A DNA stretch of 53,873 bases. Source: Desulfurellaceae bacterium (GTDB lineage Bacteria > Desulfobacterota > Binatia > Bin18). The notes beneath the pieces are model-generated. The model was not told the origin of the DNA. It saw only the letters and a list, made by a program, of their open reading frames with translations, and ran no database searches. Positions 29,140 to 37,318 of this stretch are shown piece after piece (position 1 is the first letter of the stretch; the number at the start of each line of letters is the position of its first letter). Position numbers and translations under genes: made by a program. Location: NCBI GenBank assembly GCA_021296095.1, contig JAGWBB010000006.1:2730-56602 (forward strand). The letters are read 5' to 3'.

Positions 29140-29496
29140 TTATTCGCCGTCAACGCTCCGGTCGGCATCCATCAAGTCGTACAGCGCGACATTGCGGCCC
29201 GCTTGTTTCGCTTCGAGCCATCGCTTGAAGGAGCGCTGGCTTTCTCCAGACGGACGCCCCGCAATGAGTCCCTCGACACTGAGATCTTCGTCCAAGTCGG
29301 GCCATCTGATTCCCTGGCCCTCGCCTATTAGCTCCCAGTTGTCCCTCTCCTCCCGAGTGGCGTGGACGAGCCTTGGATACCAGGCCAGGGGTACAGAGAT
29401 GGTGCGCCCATCCGAGAGCTCAGCCCTGAGCGTGTCCTCCGTAACCCTCACTTCTTTCGCTTCCGGGACTCGGACCTCAATCGTCGAAGTAATCAT
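29140..29496 (-). CDS. DUF2442 domain protein
   Basis: A 118-residue protein with a DUF2442 core: VRVTEDTLRAELSDGRTISV, PLAWYPRLVHATREERDNWE, LIGEGQGIRWPDLDEDLSVE and GLIAGRPS. It pairs with the preceding DUF4160 gene, which it overlaps by 20 bases; such pairs behave like toxin-antitoxin modules, but the roles are not established. The start MITSTIEVRV is chosen because an upstream ATG at 29532 would extend far into DUF4160. Confidence 0.85.
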   Translation of the reverse strand: MITSTIEVRVPEAKEVRVTEDTLRAELSDGRTISVPLAWYPRLVHATREERDNWELIGEGQGIRWPDLDEDLSVEGLIAGRPSGESQRSFKRWLEAKQAGRNVALYDLMDADRSVDGE

Positions 29497-29713
29497 TCCA
29501 AGCCTCCATAAGTAATCTGTGATGTTTCTCAACTATCTGTTGAATCCGGTGTATCTCCGACCGTCTCAGTCCGCCGCTCCTCTGTAATCTCACCGGGTCC
29601 AGCCAGAACTTTGCTACTCGATTATCGTGTGTAACGTGTACGTGTTGGGGCTCATCACGGTCACTCGAATAGAAGAAGAAACGGTATGGCCCTTCTCTCA
29701 GTACTATGGGCAT
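29477..29713 (-). CDS. DUF4160 domain protein
   Basis: A 78-residue protein: MPIVLREGPYRFFFYSSDRD, EPQHVHVTHDNRVAKFWLDP and EIHRIQQIVEKHHRLLMEAW. This is a complete DUF4160 protein with the conserved HVHV segment. It is the upstream partner of DUF2442. Confidence 0.88.
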   Translation of the reverse strand: MPIVLREGPYRFFFYSSDRDEPQHVHVTHDNRVAKFWLDPVRLQRSGGLRRSEIHRIQQIVEKHHRLLMEAWNDYFDD

Positions 29714-29730
29714 TGCACTACGCGCCTTCG

Positions 29731-29905
29731 CATTTCAGTTCCGCCATTGTATGAACCGCGTGTTCAGCGAATTTCAGTATTGTTCGTTCGGCAGGTTAGT
29801 GTGATCTGACCCATGGCTTTTCTCCTCCGATAGCCTCTCCTTCCAAACTCTCTCGACCTATGTGGTATTTCATGTCGGAGTTGATGATAAAGTCCACCTC
29901 CTCAG
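29731..29905 (-). pseudogene. Degenerate duplicate of the methylase-tail/DUF4258 module
   Basis: Minus-strand translation of 29905-29856 gives TEEVDFIINSDMKYHIG, matching TDEELDFIINYDIKYRMG of the intact copy at 30376-30627. Further on (29790-29731), TILKFAEHAVHTMAELK matches the start of the DUF4258 gene (KLEFTKHAAHVMAERAV). Both pieces are in the same order as the intact copy and are no longer open frames. Confidence 0.65.
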
Positions 29906-29908
29906 TGG

Positions 29909-30109
29909 TTACGCCGTCTCAAATTCCAGGGCGGAGAGATTCAGATTGGGGGAGCGTTTTGAGAGATGGAGCATTTCTACACCCACCACTTCGTTCGCCT
30001 CGTTGTAATCGAGTACTACACCCGGCGAGACCTCTTTGGACTCGACGATGGAGGAATCGTCGAGACGCAGGTAAAGGGCGTCGGCTTCCTTATCGACGTG
30101 GAGTTTCAT
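29909..30109 (-). CDS. DUF2283 domain protein
   Basis: A 66-residue DUF2283 protein: MKLHVDKEADALYLRLDDSS, then SPGVVLDYNEANEVVGVEML and the usual tail LSALEFETA. Its ATG overlaps the stop of the DUF4258 gene (ATGA). DUF4258/DUF2283 pairs resemble toxin-antitoxin modules. Confidence 0.9.
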   Translation of the reverse strand: MKLHVDKEADALYLRLDDSSIVESKEVSPGVVLDYNEANEVVGVEMLHLSKRSPNLNLSALEFETA

Positions 30110-30389
30110 AATTCTCCTTTCATGTTGCGATCAAAGAATACGCTTACTACCCGCCAAGGCGAAACGCGGGTGTTGACAGCTACACGCAGCACTCGGTCGT
30201 CCCGCTCCGGGACGGGACAAAAAAACGCTCTACCTCGGGGTCGTTCGGGTCGGGCTCGCGCAGTGCCGGCTTGGCTACCGCTCGCTTGACCCACTCTACT
30301 GAGACCGCTCGTTCTGCCATTACGTGAGCCGCATGCTTGGTAAATTCCAGCTTTATCGCTTCGGATGGCGTAGCATCACTCCTCATCAC
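30106..30389 (-). pseudogene. DUF4258 domain protein with frameshift at a T7 run
   Basis: The first frame gives AIKLEFTKHAAHVMAERAV, EPDPNDPEVERFF and then breaks at seven T (plus-strand A7, 30219-30225). The second frame continues VPERDDRVLRVAVNT and WRVVSVFFDRN to the stop that overlaps DUF2283. One extra T would restore a normal DUF4258 protein of about 94 residues. This could be a sequencing error, decay, phase variation or transcriptional slippage. Confidence 0.8.
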
Positions 30390-30627
30390 GGTCCAGATTG
30401 TCCAGGCCCATGCGGTATTTGATGTCGTAGTTGATGATGAAGTCCAGTTCTTCGTCTGTGAAGCCGTAGTGAGGCGCCAGGACTCTGTCTATCCGGTCGA
30501 TGATAGGCTTGGATTTCTGAACTTTGAAAGATTGCGTTTCTGTCCTTCCAGTCTTCTTTTGATTCCGAACGAACATCGTGCTGTTCCTTCGCAAGTCTGC
30601 AATATATTCCCCTATGGTTTCCGCCAA
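30376..30627 (-). CDS. Small protein resembling the C-terminal tail of large DNA methylases
   Basis: An 83-residue frame ending in VLAPHYGFTDEELDFIINYD and IKYRMGLDNLDRDEE, a tail I associate with large type II/BREX-like restriction methylases. The N-terminal half (ETIGEYIADLRRNSTMFVRN) shows no methylase motifs. It overlaps the DUF4258 start by 14 bases, and a degenerate copy of the same pair lies downstream. It could be a remnant or a small gene in its own right. Confidence 0.55.
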   Translation of the reverse strand: MAETIGEYIADLRRNSTMFVRNQKKTGRTETQSFKVQKSKPIIDRIDRVLAPHYGFTDEELDFIINYDIKYRMGLDNLDRDEE

Positions 30628-30677
30628 CGCGGGCAGAAGACGCTGTTCGATATTGTCAAAATACGGGGCATGGGGGC

Positions 30678-31625
30678 TTACTGCACCGGCAGGGCGACGA
30701 AGGTGCCGCCGTTCTGGCGAGTCAGCTCGCGCATCAGGATGGGAAAATGGCCCTGGGTGTGGGGAGACACAAAGCCGACCGCGTGGACCTTGGCCAGGCG
30801 TTTGCCGGTGGCGGCGTCGGTATTGAGTCGGTGGAGGGCCTCAATGACCGGGTCGTAGGAACCACCGGTGTAATCGTCGCCGAAAATGTAGATGGACAGC
30901 TTGATGTTCGGCCGGGCGTAGCGCCGCAAGGCAACGTGGAGTCCTTCGACAGGGCTGCTGTTTGAGGTGCTGTTCCAGGTTCTGAACAGCCGGATGACGT
31001 TCTGACGGCGCCTCGGGGTATCAGGAATCCAGCGTCCGGCATAGCCAGAGATCAGATGCGCCCCGTTGTCGTTCAGAATCTGGAATCCGGTGATCTTGGG
31101 ATGAATGGTCATGACATTCTCAAGCTCCCGCGTCACCCGCCCCCAGATTTGCTGCATGCTTCCCGACGTATCAACAATAAAGACGACGTAGTCGCTGTCG
31201 ACCGGAATGCCGCCCACCTCCTCGTCGCTTTCCTGAGTCGTATCCTGTTGAACGGCGGCGCGTTTGACGGATTGTTCGACCAGCGTCAGCCCGGCCAGAT
31301 TTTTGTCCAGGACACGGTTTTCGTCTTTGCTCGTCCTGACGCTCCCGCGTGCCGCCTCGGCAGCCGCCCGCAATCTTGCCAGCGCGGCGGCACGCGCCGC
31401 CGCCTCGGCCTGCCGGTCGGAGAGATCGGCCCGCAGGTCGTCAGCCTCGGCCTCGGCACCCAGAATAGCCCGCAACAGGGCCTCCGTCCGGGCTTGGAGC
31501 TGGGGCGTAACTGCTTCTGAAAAATCCGAAATCAGGACCAGCAGGATCACCGCGCCGAAGCCGCACGACACCACGTCCAGAAACGACAGGCTGAAAATAT
31601 CAAAGGTCCGACGCTGGGGCTTCAT
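30678..31625 (-). CDS. Membrane-anchored von Willebrand A protein (second of two)
   Basis: A 315-residue protein. The N-terminal helix FSLSFLDVVSCGFGAVILLV is followed by a coiled coil rich in A, E, R and L, then a vWA domain with the MIDAS motif DTSGSMQQIW and IFGDDYTGG. The helix carries an Asp in the position ExbD/MotB-type anchors use for proton flow (inference). The ATG overlaps the stop of the upstream vWA gene (ATGA), so the two are translationally coupled. The ATG at 31676 would start inside that gene and is less likely. Confidence 0.85.
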   Translation of the reverse strand: MKPQRRTFDIFSLSFLDVVSCGFGAVILLVLISDFSEAVTPQLQARTEALLRAILGAEAEADDLRADLSDRQAEAAARAAALARLRAAAEAARGSVRTSKDENRVLDKNLAGLTLVEQSVKRAAVQQDTTQESDEEVGGIPVDSDYVVFIVDTSGSMQQIWGRVTRELENVMTIHPKITGFQILNDNGAHLISGYAGRWIPDTPRRRQNVIRLFRTWNSTSNSSPVEGLHVALRRYARPNIKLSIYIFGDDYTGGSYDPVIEALHRLNTDAATGKRLAKVHAVGFVSPHTQGHFPILMRELTRQNGGTFVALPVQ

Positions 31626-32686
31626 GGCCAGGTCTCCGCAGGCGTGATGAGCAGGCCGCCCGACAGGGCCGCCCACTGCCAGTACTCGAACGCCGCCCCG
31701 GGGTCGCCCTCAATCGGCAGCAGGATGACGTTGACCGGCAGGCGGTCGGTCTGCCAGGTGTCCTGAATCGTATGTCGGAAGAGTTTGGCCCGACATGCGC
31801 CGGAGATGTTGCTGGACCGGCCCCACAGCGCGCTACAGGCGGCAAACGGGTTGAGGCTGCTGTAGCCCGAACTGCCCTGCGTGGGCAGGCCATCGGTGAC
31901 AAGGTACAGGTGGGTGGGGCTCATCGCATAGATGGCTTTGAGGCCGGCCTGGAGATTGGTCGGACCCGAGGGAACAACCGCCTCAAGATCGCGCAGAATG
32001 CCCTCCAGACTACTCGGGTCACGACTCGGTTTCCACTGCTGTCCGCCCAAATGCCCGGCCTTCTCATTATAGGTCACGACGCTCACTTGCGAGCGGTCGG
32101 GCAGGCGGGCCAGCAGCCAGCTGACGATTTCCTTGGTGCGGCGCCATTTGGGGCCGGCTTTTTTGTCCAGGTCCGAAGAATTTTTGCGGCGAATGACCGC
32201 CAGCAGGGTCTCATCGGTCATCGAGGCGCTGACATCAATGAGCAGACCGATCTTCTGGCCTTCGACCTTGAGACCGATCAGGTAGGTTTCCTGGCCCGCC
32301 TTGGGAATTTCGATGACATCCGATTGGGTGGTGATATTCGTTTGGGTAATCGTCTCTTCGAGCGCCGCCAGCCGCTGTCGCTTGGCGTCTGCCGCGTCGC
32401 GGGTTTTGTTCGCCTCGTCCTGCAGACGCGACAGCTCCTGGGAGACGGACTGCAGGCGGCTGTCAGCCGCCCGGCTCTGGTCGCTGAGCGCCTGGATACC
32501 GCTGCGGAGTTCCTGGTGGAGTTGTTCGAGGCGGCTCAGGTCGGCCTGCAGCAGCGCGGTCTCGGGCTCGGCTCTCTCCGGGTTATCCTTGACCAGCATG
32601 AACACGAGCACAATCGCGCCCAACCCACAGGACATGATGTCCAGGAAGGCGATATTGAGCCCGGGTGTGACACGTCGTCGTTTCAG
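31622..32686 (-). CDS. Membrane-anchored von Willebrand A protein (first of two), probable CTG start
   Basis: A 354-residue protein. The anchor IAFLDIMSCGLGAIVLVFML resembles that of its neighbour. A coiled coil follows, then a vWA domain with LLIDVSASMTDETLLAVI and YLVTDGLPTQG. The ATG at 32635 lies inside the membrane anchor and would cut it. No ATG, GTG or TTG precedes it in frame, but CTG at 32686-32684 overlaps the upstream TGA (CTGA) and has TAGG spaced before it. I take CTG as the start, giving KRRRVTPGLN before the helix. Confidence 0.75.
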   Translation of the reverse strand: MKRRRVTPGLNIAFLDIMSCGLGAIVLVFMLVKDNPERAEPETALLQADLSRLEQLHQELRSGIQALSDQSRAADSRLQSVSQELSRLQDEANKTRDAADAKRQRLAALEETITQTNITTQSDVIEIPKAGQETYLIGLKVEGQKIGLLIDVSASMTDETLLAVIRRKNSSDLDKKAGPKWRRTKEIVSWLLARLPDRSQVSVVTYNEKAGHLGGQQWKPSRDPSSLEGILRDLEAVVPSGPTNLQAGLKAIYAMSPTHLYLVTDGLPTQGSSGYSSLNPFAACSALWGRSSNISGACRAKLFRHTIQDTWQTDRLPVNVILLPIEGDPGAAFEYWQWAALSGGLLITPAETWP

Positions 32687-33549
32687 TTTCGACCTACCGA
32701 CAAAGATGGTGATGATTCCAGCTTGACCGGGTGGGCATCATCACCACCTTTGCTGATGCGATTAAGCAGGAACGCCTCGCAGTAGTCCTGCGTATCGACA
32801 ACCAGATTATCTTGCAGCCGTTGGAGCTGATGCAGCATGAACATCAGGGCGATGCTGATCAGCAGCGCGACCAAGGTGGAATTGAACGCAATGCCCAGGC
32901 TCTCGGTCATCCCGGCGATATCACCGGCAAGCGCCTGATCGGCCTGAGACAGGGCCTGGCCGATGCCCCGCACGGTGCCGATGAATCCGATCGACGGGAT
33001 GGCCCAGATGAGATAGCGGATCATGGAATTCTCGGCATCCTGTTTGAGCGCCAGGGCCTCAACGCTGGACTCGATGGCGTCAGACGTGTTCTGGACATCC
33101 TGGGTGATCAGGAAGCGGCGCAGGCTCGTCATGAGGGTCTTGACCAGCGGCGTTTCGCGGATATCGGGGGGCAGAGTTTCGAGCGTTTTCAGGGCGCTGC
33201 TCAAGCCGTGGAATTCGCCCGGGGAGTCTTCGGCCGCCTCACCCTCGGCCGCCTCTTCGGGTTCTTGGGCGGGTTCTTCGAGCAGGTCAACGGAAAACAG
33301 GTACTGCTCGCGCAGAATGGCAAGGCATTTGCCGAGAATGAGAAACATCCCCCACAGCATCAGGATCAGACAAATTTCTTGCTCGTAATCCTTGAGGATG
33401 ACGACGAGATGGCGGGGAGCCGACTGGCCGGCCTGTCTGGACGCTTCGAGCACCAGCGACGCCTGTGGCCGGATGTAGCCGATATAGGTGATATGCACGG
33501 CCACCACAGACACCACCAGGGCGATAATGTTCGACAGGGTTTTCGTCAT
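32683..33549 (-). CDS. MotA/TolQ/ExbB proton channel family protein
   Basis: A 288-residue inner-membrane protein. Helix 1 is NIIALVVSVVAVHITYIGYI and helix 2 is ICLILMLWGMFLILGKCLAI. The conserved pair is IWAIPSIGFIGTVRGIGQAL and ITESLGIAFN-like MTESLGIAFNSTLVALLISI, the ExbB/TolQ signature for the stator pore. Near the C-terminus GGDDAHPVKLESSP is encoded by palindrome B7. No ExbD gene accompanies it; the next two genes have ExbD-like anchors fused to vWA domains. Confidence 0.88.
   Translation of the reverse strand: MTKTLSNIIALVVSVVAVHITYIGYIRPQASLVLEASRQAGQSAPRHLVVILKDYEQEICLILMLWGMFLILGKCLAILREQYLFSVDLLEEPAQEPEEAAEGEAAEDSPGEFHGLSSALKTLETLPPDIRETPLVKTLMTSLRRFLITQDVQNTSDAIESSVEALALKQDAENSMIRYLIWAIPSIGFIGTVRGIGQALSQADQALAGDIAGMTESLGIAFNSTLVALLISIALMFMLHQLQRLQDNLVVDTQDYCEAFLLNRISKGGDDAHPVKLESSPSLSVGRN
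32702..32751 (-). repeat. Class B palindromic element, copy B7 (inside the ExbB-like gene)
   Basis: Arms AAAGATGGTGATGAT (32702-32716) and ATCATCACCACCTTT (32737-32751) pair over 15 bases with one mismatch. In frame it encodes KGGDDAHPVKLESSP, in the same frame as B1, B3, B5 and B6. Confidence 0.85.
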
Positions 33550-33551
33550 AA

Positions 33552-33725
33552 TCAGATATCCACCGGGAATGAGGCCGGAGCATTCAGACTGAACGAGGCT
33601 CGGCCCGACTGGGCAACGGCAACCGCCAGCAGGCCGGCGCCGATCAGGCCGGCTACGACCAGGATGATGATAAGCCGACGGCTCTCCATGCGGTTCTTCA
33701 CAGTGAACAATGCTCTTTTCCTCAT
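33552..33725 (-). CDS. Small single-pass membrane protein
   Basis: A 57-residue protein with one helix (LIIILVVAGLIGAGLLAVAV) after a basic N-terminus, and the tail SLNAPASFPVDI. It fills the gap between the SUMF1-domain gene and the ExbB-like gene, two bases before the latter, on the same strand. No family recognised. An ATG at 33764 would overlap the upstream gene. Confidence 0.6.
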   Translation of the reverse strand: MRKRALFTVKNRMESRRLIIILVVAGLIGAGLLAVAVAQSGRASFSLNAPASFPVDI

Positions 33726-33735
33726 CGGACGATTA

Positions 33736-35811
33736 TTAGCGTGCGCCTGTCGCGTTTTCCTCATCGGCGTACAGGTATCTGGCTATTCTGAACCCAACAT
33801 CGTCGCGCCCCTCGCGCAGGCCGTCTCTATACGCCGCGCGCAGGGGGGTCAGAGAGCCCGAGCGCCAACTTGAGCCTTTGATGACGTGCGACTGGCCGGA
33901 AGCCGGGCCGAGCGGATCGACCGTGCCGGCAGCCGTCGGGTCGGCCACAATCGCATAATAGTCATGGACCCATTCGCTGACGTTGCCGGTCAGATCGTGG
34001 AGTCCGGACAACTCAGCCGGAAAACTCCCGACCGGAGCCAAACCGGCGTGTCCGTCGGTGTAATTCGGGACGTAGAACCGTGTGCTGCCCTGGGTGCTCT
34101 CATCCGCAACATTCCCGGTCCGGGGCGGCAGGACGGCTTCGTCGCCCCACGGGAAAACGGTCTCGGCCTTGCGTCCCGCCCGGCGCGCCAGCCACTCCCA
34201 TTCGGCCTCCGTCAGCAGCCGGTAGCCGTCCGAGGTCGTGTCAAGGCCGACCAGTTCGCCGTTCCTGATGCGGTAAAACGGCGGCAAATCTTCCTGGCGG
34301 CTCAGCCAGTTGCAGAACATCGCCGCATCCAGCCAGCCAATAGCGGTCACGGGCAACTCGGCCGTGCCGCGGTGGTCGGGCTTGAATTTCTGAAACTGGG
34401 CGTTGGTGATTTCGTATTTGCCCGAATAGAACGGTTTCCTGAGGGTCACCTGCCGCTCAAACTCGTTGGCCCGCTGGCCCTTCTGGTGACGTGGCGCGCC
34501 CATGGTGAAACGGGTTGGATGAAATAAGATCAGTTCCACACCGGCAGCGTTGGCATACCGCTTGGGCGCTTCTGCCAGACGCGCCGCAAACTCGGTAGCC
34601 AGGCTTTCGTCTATCACCGTTGTATGGGCGGGCGACGGCGTAATCTGTTTGTCAATCGTCCGGTGGCCCGGGCGCCTGAGGGAAATCGTTTGGGGTTTGG
34701 TCGCCAGACTCAGGCTTAGCGGCGTCGCGCCGTGTTCCGCGCCGTCGATGAACACGCGGGCCTGGGGCCGAGCCCGCACCTCTACCCGGCCGAACTCGGG
34801 CTGCAAGTGCAGTCGCACGCGGGTGGTTTGCTGGGCTGGAGCGACCAGCTTACGGCTCAGGCTGGTATAGCCTGGGCTGAGATAGGTGACATTGACCTGG
34901 GTATTGGCCGCCACGCTATGGTTCTGAGCGGGGTTAACCCGTTTGCCGTTGACCAGCAGGCTCCCGTTCGGCGGACTCACCTCAAAGGCCAGGGTCGCGG
35001 TTGGCCGCCGAAGACGGTAGGAGCGCTCGACCAGGGCCACGTCGTTGGTCAGCTCCAGGCTTTCGGAAACCCGTGCATAGCCGTCGAGTGCCACATCGAG
35101 CCGATGCGTGCCGCCGGCCAGACGGGTGCGCAGCGGCGTTGTTCCGGCCGCCACGCCGTTGAGGCTGACCGAGGCGCCGGTCGGAAGAGACTGAATGAAG
35201 ACCTCGCCCTCCACCTGCTGGAGCGGAATGTCGAGTTCAAGCCGTTCGCCCCGGCCAATGGTAATCCGCTGTTCAACGGTCTGGTAATAGGGATGATTGA
35301 CGCCAAGCCGGTATTCGCCCGGCAGGAGTTCGCGCTCGAACTCGGCGCCTGTGGCCAGCCGGTCGTCGTTCAGCGACCAGCGGGTGGTCTCACCCGCCGG
35401 GCTGGTTGAACACGGTACACGATGATCGCTTCCTGACGAGGTGGTCATCACCGTGCACCGTGCATATAAGTGGCCGGGTAACTCCTGAAGCGTGACGCTG
35501 ATCACACCGCCCCGTTCGTGGGGCTGAATCTGGCGGCTGGCGGTTTGAAAGCCGGGCGCGCTCACGGCAACCACGGGCTGTGAGCTTAGGGCATACACCA
35601 CGCCCGAGACGGCGACTGCAATGCCGGCCTCAGCGCTGACGGAGCCGGTCTGGGCCGCGTCCGCGGGTGCGATCTTGACCGAGGTTCCGGTCATGAAGAC
35701 GACAGTCAGTGCGACAACCAGCACGCCGCCCACCAGCGCAATTGCGATGGTCCCGTAGCGGCTGCGTTGGTAGTGTCGGGCGCTTTTAATGCGTTGCTCA
35801 AATCGGTTCAT
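33736..35811 (-). CDS. PEGA-repeat and SUMF1 (formylglycine-generating-like) domain protein
   Basis: A 691-residue protein. The N-terminal helix is TIAIALVGGVLVVALTVVFM. Several PEGA domains follow (for example GASVSLNGVAAGTTPLRTRL and ARVFIDGAEHGATPLSLSLA), then a SUMF1-type C-terminus: YEITNAQFQKF, AMFCNWLSRQEDLPPFYRI, LTEAEWEWLARRAG, DLTGNVSEWVHDYY and IKGSSWRSGSL, ending DDVGFRIARY. The paired cysteines of true formylglycine-generating enzymes are not seen, so sulfatase activation is unlikely. The start overlaps the upstream TPR gene by 14 bases. Palindrome B8 lies within it. Confidence 0.85.
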   Translation of the reverse strand: MNRFEQRIKSARHYQRSRYGTIAIALVGGVLVVALTVVFMTGTSVKIAPADAAQTGSVSAEAGIAVAVSGVVYALSSQPVVAVSAPGFQTASRQIQPHERGGVISVTLQELPGHLYARCTVMTTSSGSDHRVPCSTSPAGETTRWSLNDDRLATGAEFERELLPGEYRLGVNHPYYQTVEQRITIGRGERLELDIPLQQVEGEVFIQSLPTGASVSLNGVAAGTTPLRTRLAGGTHRLDVALDGYARVSESLELTNDVALVERSYRLRRPTATLAFEVSPPNGSLLVNGKRVNPAQNHSVAANTQVNVTYLSPGYTSLSRKLVAPAQQTTRVRLHLQPEFGRVEVRARPQARVFIDGAEHGATPLSLSLATKPQTISLRRPGHRTIDKQITPSPAHTTVIDESLATEFAARLAEAPKRYANAAGVELILFHPTRFTMGAPRHQKGQRANEFERQVTLRKPFYSGKYEITNAQFQKFKPDHRGTAELPVTAIGWLDAAMFCNWLSRQEDLPPFYRIRNGELVGLDTTSDGYRLLTEAEWEWLARRAGRKAETVFPWGDEAVLPPRTGNVADESTQGSTRFYVPNYTDGHAGLAPVGSFPAELSGLHDLTGNVSEWVHDYYAIVADPTAAGTVDPLGPASGQSHVIKGSSWRSGSLTPLRAAYRDGLREGRDDVGFRIARYLYADEENATGAR
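35411..35462 (-). repeat. Class B palindromic element, copy B8 (inside the PEGA/SUMF1 gene)
   Basis: Arms CACGGTACACGATGAT (35411-35426) and ATCACCGTGCACCGTG (35447-35462) pair over 16 bases with two mismatches. In frame it encodes CTVMTTSSGSDHRVPC, a different frame from the other coding copies. Confidence 0.8.
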
Positions 35812-37252
35812 CGCAAACAATCTCAACCTGAACGTCAAATGCGTCCGGTGGGACCCGAACCTGTACGATCTCCGATTTGTATCCGCTCCGACTGCCCTCG
35901 AAGCGGTACGCACCAGGCTTGAGGTGAATGAGCTTCGAGACGACCGCGCCGACCCGACCGACTCCCCTGACCGATATTTTTGTCTTGCCGTCGGAGACGA
36001 TCCGAACCGGAACCTGTCTGGAGTAGCGCTCAAGCGTGTGCTGGAGTTCGGCAGCCCGGGCGGCCAATTGCGGGCTGGCCTGTCCGGCTTCCCTGCCGTG
36101 GGCGATCAGCTCTCGGGCCTGGGCGGCAACGCTTGGCAACGTCAGCCGGTGCGGGGCATCGAGCTGAGCCGTGATGGCACCGAGCAGGGCGAGGAGGCGC
36201 TCGGCAGTCTGACGGCCCTGGATGGCCGGTGCGTGTCCGGGCCGGATCGCCTCGACCTGCCGATAGGCATCAAGCGCCGAAGACCAGTCGTCCGCCTGCT
36301 CGGCAGAGCGAGCCTGGTGGAGCAGACCTTCGACCTGCAACCCATGATCGAGCTCACGCACCTGTTTGGCCAGCAGGGCGGTTTCGGACCGATCAGGAAA
36401 GAGCTGGCGCGCATGGCTGAGATACTCCTGGGCACTGCCAAGATCGTTCTTTTCCAGGGCGGCAAACCCGCGGGCAATATGACGGCTGTAGCGGTCATCT
36501 TGAATCGTTGCCCTCAGGCTGGCCAGACGCTGACGGATGGCCGGCCGGGAGGGATCTCGCTTGACGACTTCCTCCAGCGCTTGCAGCTCAGCCTGGGTAT
36601 TGTTTTCCAGCCTGGCTATCCGCGCGGCTTCTACGTGGACCAGCACTTCTGGTAATGCCTCGATCTTGGCCTGCAGGCGCAGGGCATCGGGCGACTGCGG
36701 TCTGATGCGCAGGGCGTCGGTGATATGCAGGCTGGCGGCATCATAGTCGTCCTGCTCAAGGCTGGCGTCCGCAGCCGCAAGCGCGGTGGTGAACGCCGCC
36801 TCGCGTCGCTCCAGTGCGGTGCGTGCCTTTTTAAGCGCGGTGGTGAGCAGTGAGAGGGCGTCGGCGTGGTTTCCCTCGCTGAAGGCCTGCAGGGCGGCGG
36901 CCTTCATAGCCGTCAGATCGCGCTGGGCGACCGCATCCCAGCTGGCAAAGGCCGGGCTGTGGATGAGCGGCTCAACCTCGCGCACATACTCACCCAAGGT
37001 CTGCTTAAAGCGTTCGCGCGGGTCTGCATTGATTGACGGCTCGGCCTCCGAGAGCGCGTCCAAGCCCAGGATTGCAGCGTTGCTCGGCATTTCGGGGGCG
37101 GAACGGCCGACTTCGCCTGCCGGCTCACGGGGTATCACCAGCTCCGCCAGCCACAGCCCGAAGCCCGATATGCCGATGGCCACGACTGCGGCAGCCTTGA
37201 GCCACTTGTTCCACGCGTGCCGATTCGCGCCAGCGAGCCGCTCATCCAGCAT
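35798..37252 (-). CDS. TPR-repeat membrane protein with PEGA-like C-terminus
   Basis: A 484-residue protein. The membrane helix is AAAVVAIGISGFGLWLAELV. Tetratricopeptide-like helix pairs follow (for example DALSLLTTALKKARTALERR, FAALEKNDLGSAQEYLSHA and ALDAYRQVEAIRPGHAPAIQ), and a final PEGA-like segment HLKPGAYRFEGSRSGYKSEI. I start it at ATG 37252 with GGAG upstream; the frame is open to an ATG at 37288 inside palindrome B9. It is a likely scaffold in the envelope cluster. Confidence 0.75.
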   Translation of the reverse strand: MLDERLAGANRHAWNKWLKAAAVVAIGISGFGLWLAELVIPREPAGEVGRSAPEMPSNAAILGLDALSEAEPSINADPRERFKQTLGEYVREVEPLIHSPAFASWDAVAQRDLTAMKAAALQAFSEGNHADALSLLTTALKKARTALERREAAFTTALAAADASLEQDDYDAASLHITDALRIRPQSPDALRLQAKIEALPEVLVHVEAARIARLENNTQAELQALEEVVKRDPSRPAIRQRLASLRATIQDDRYSRHIARGFAALEKNDLGSAQEYLSHARQLFPDRSETALLAKQVRELDHGLQVEGLLHQARSAEQADDWSSALDAYRQVEAIRPGHAPAIQGRQTAERLLALLGAITAQLDAPHRLTLPSVAAQARELIAHGREAGQASPQLAARAAELQHTLERYSRQVPVRIVSDGKTKISVRGVGRVGAVVSKLIHLKPGAYRFEGSRSGYKSEIVQVRVPPDAFDVQVEIVCDEPI

Positions 37253-37266
37253 TCCTGCGCTCCGGG

Positions 37267-37318
37267 CAAGGGGAACGATGATGACCATCTCATCAAGAAA
37301 CGATCATCGTTCCCCTTG
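37267..37318 (+). repeat. Class B palindromic element, copy B9
   Basis: Perfect 16-base arms CAAGGGGAACGATGAT (37267-37282) and ATCATCGTTCCCCTTG (37303-37318). The centre CCATCTCATCAAGAA is shared with B2. It abuts the stop codon of the upstream lipoprotein gene (ends at 37319) with no spare base. Confidence 0.9.
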
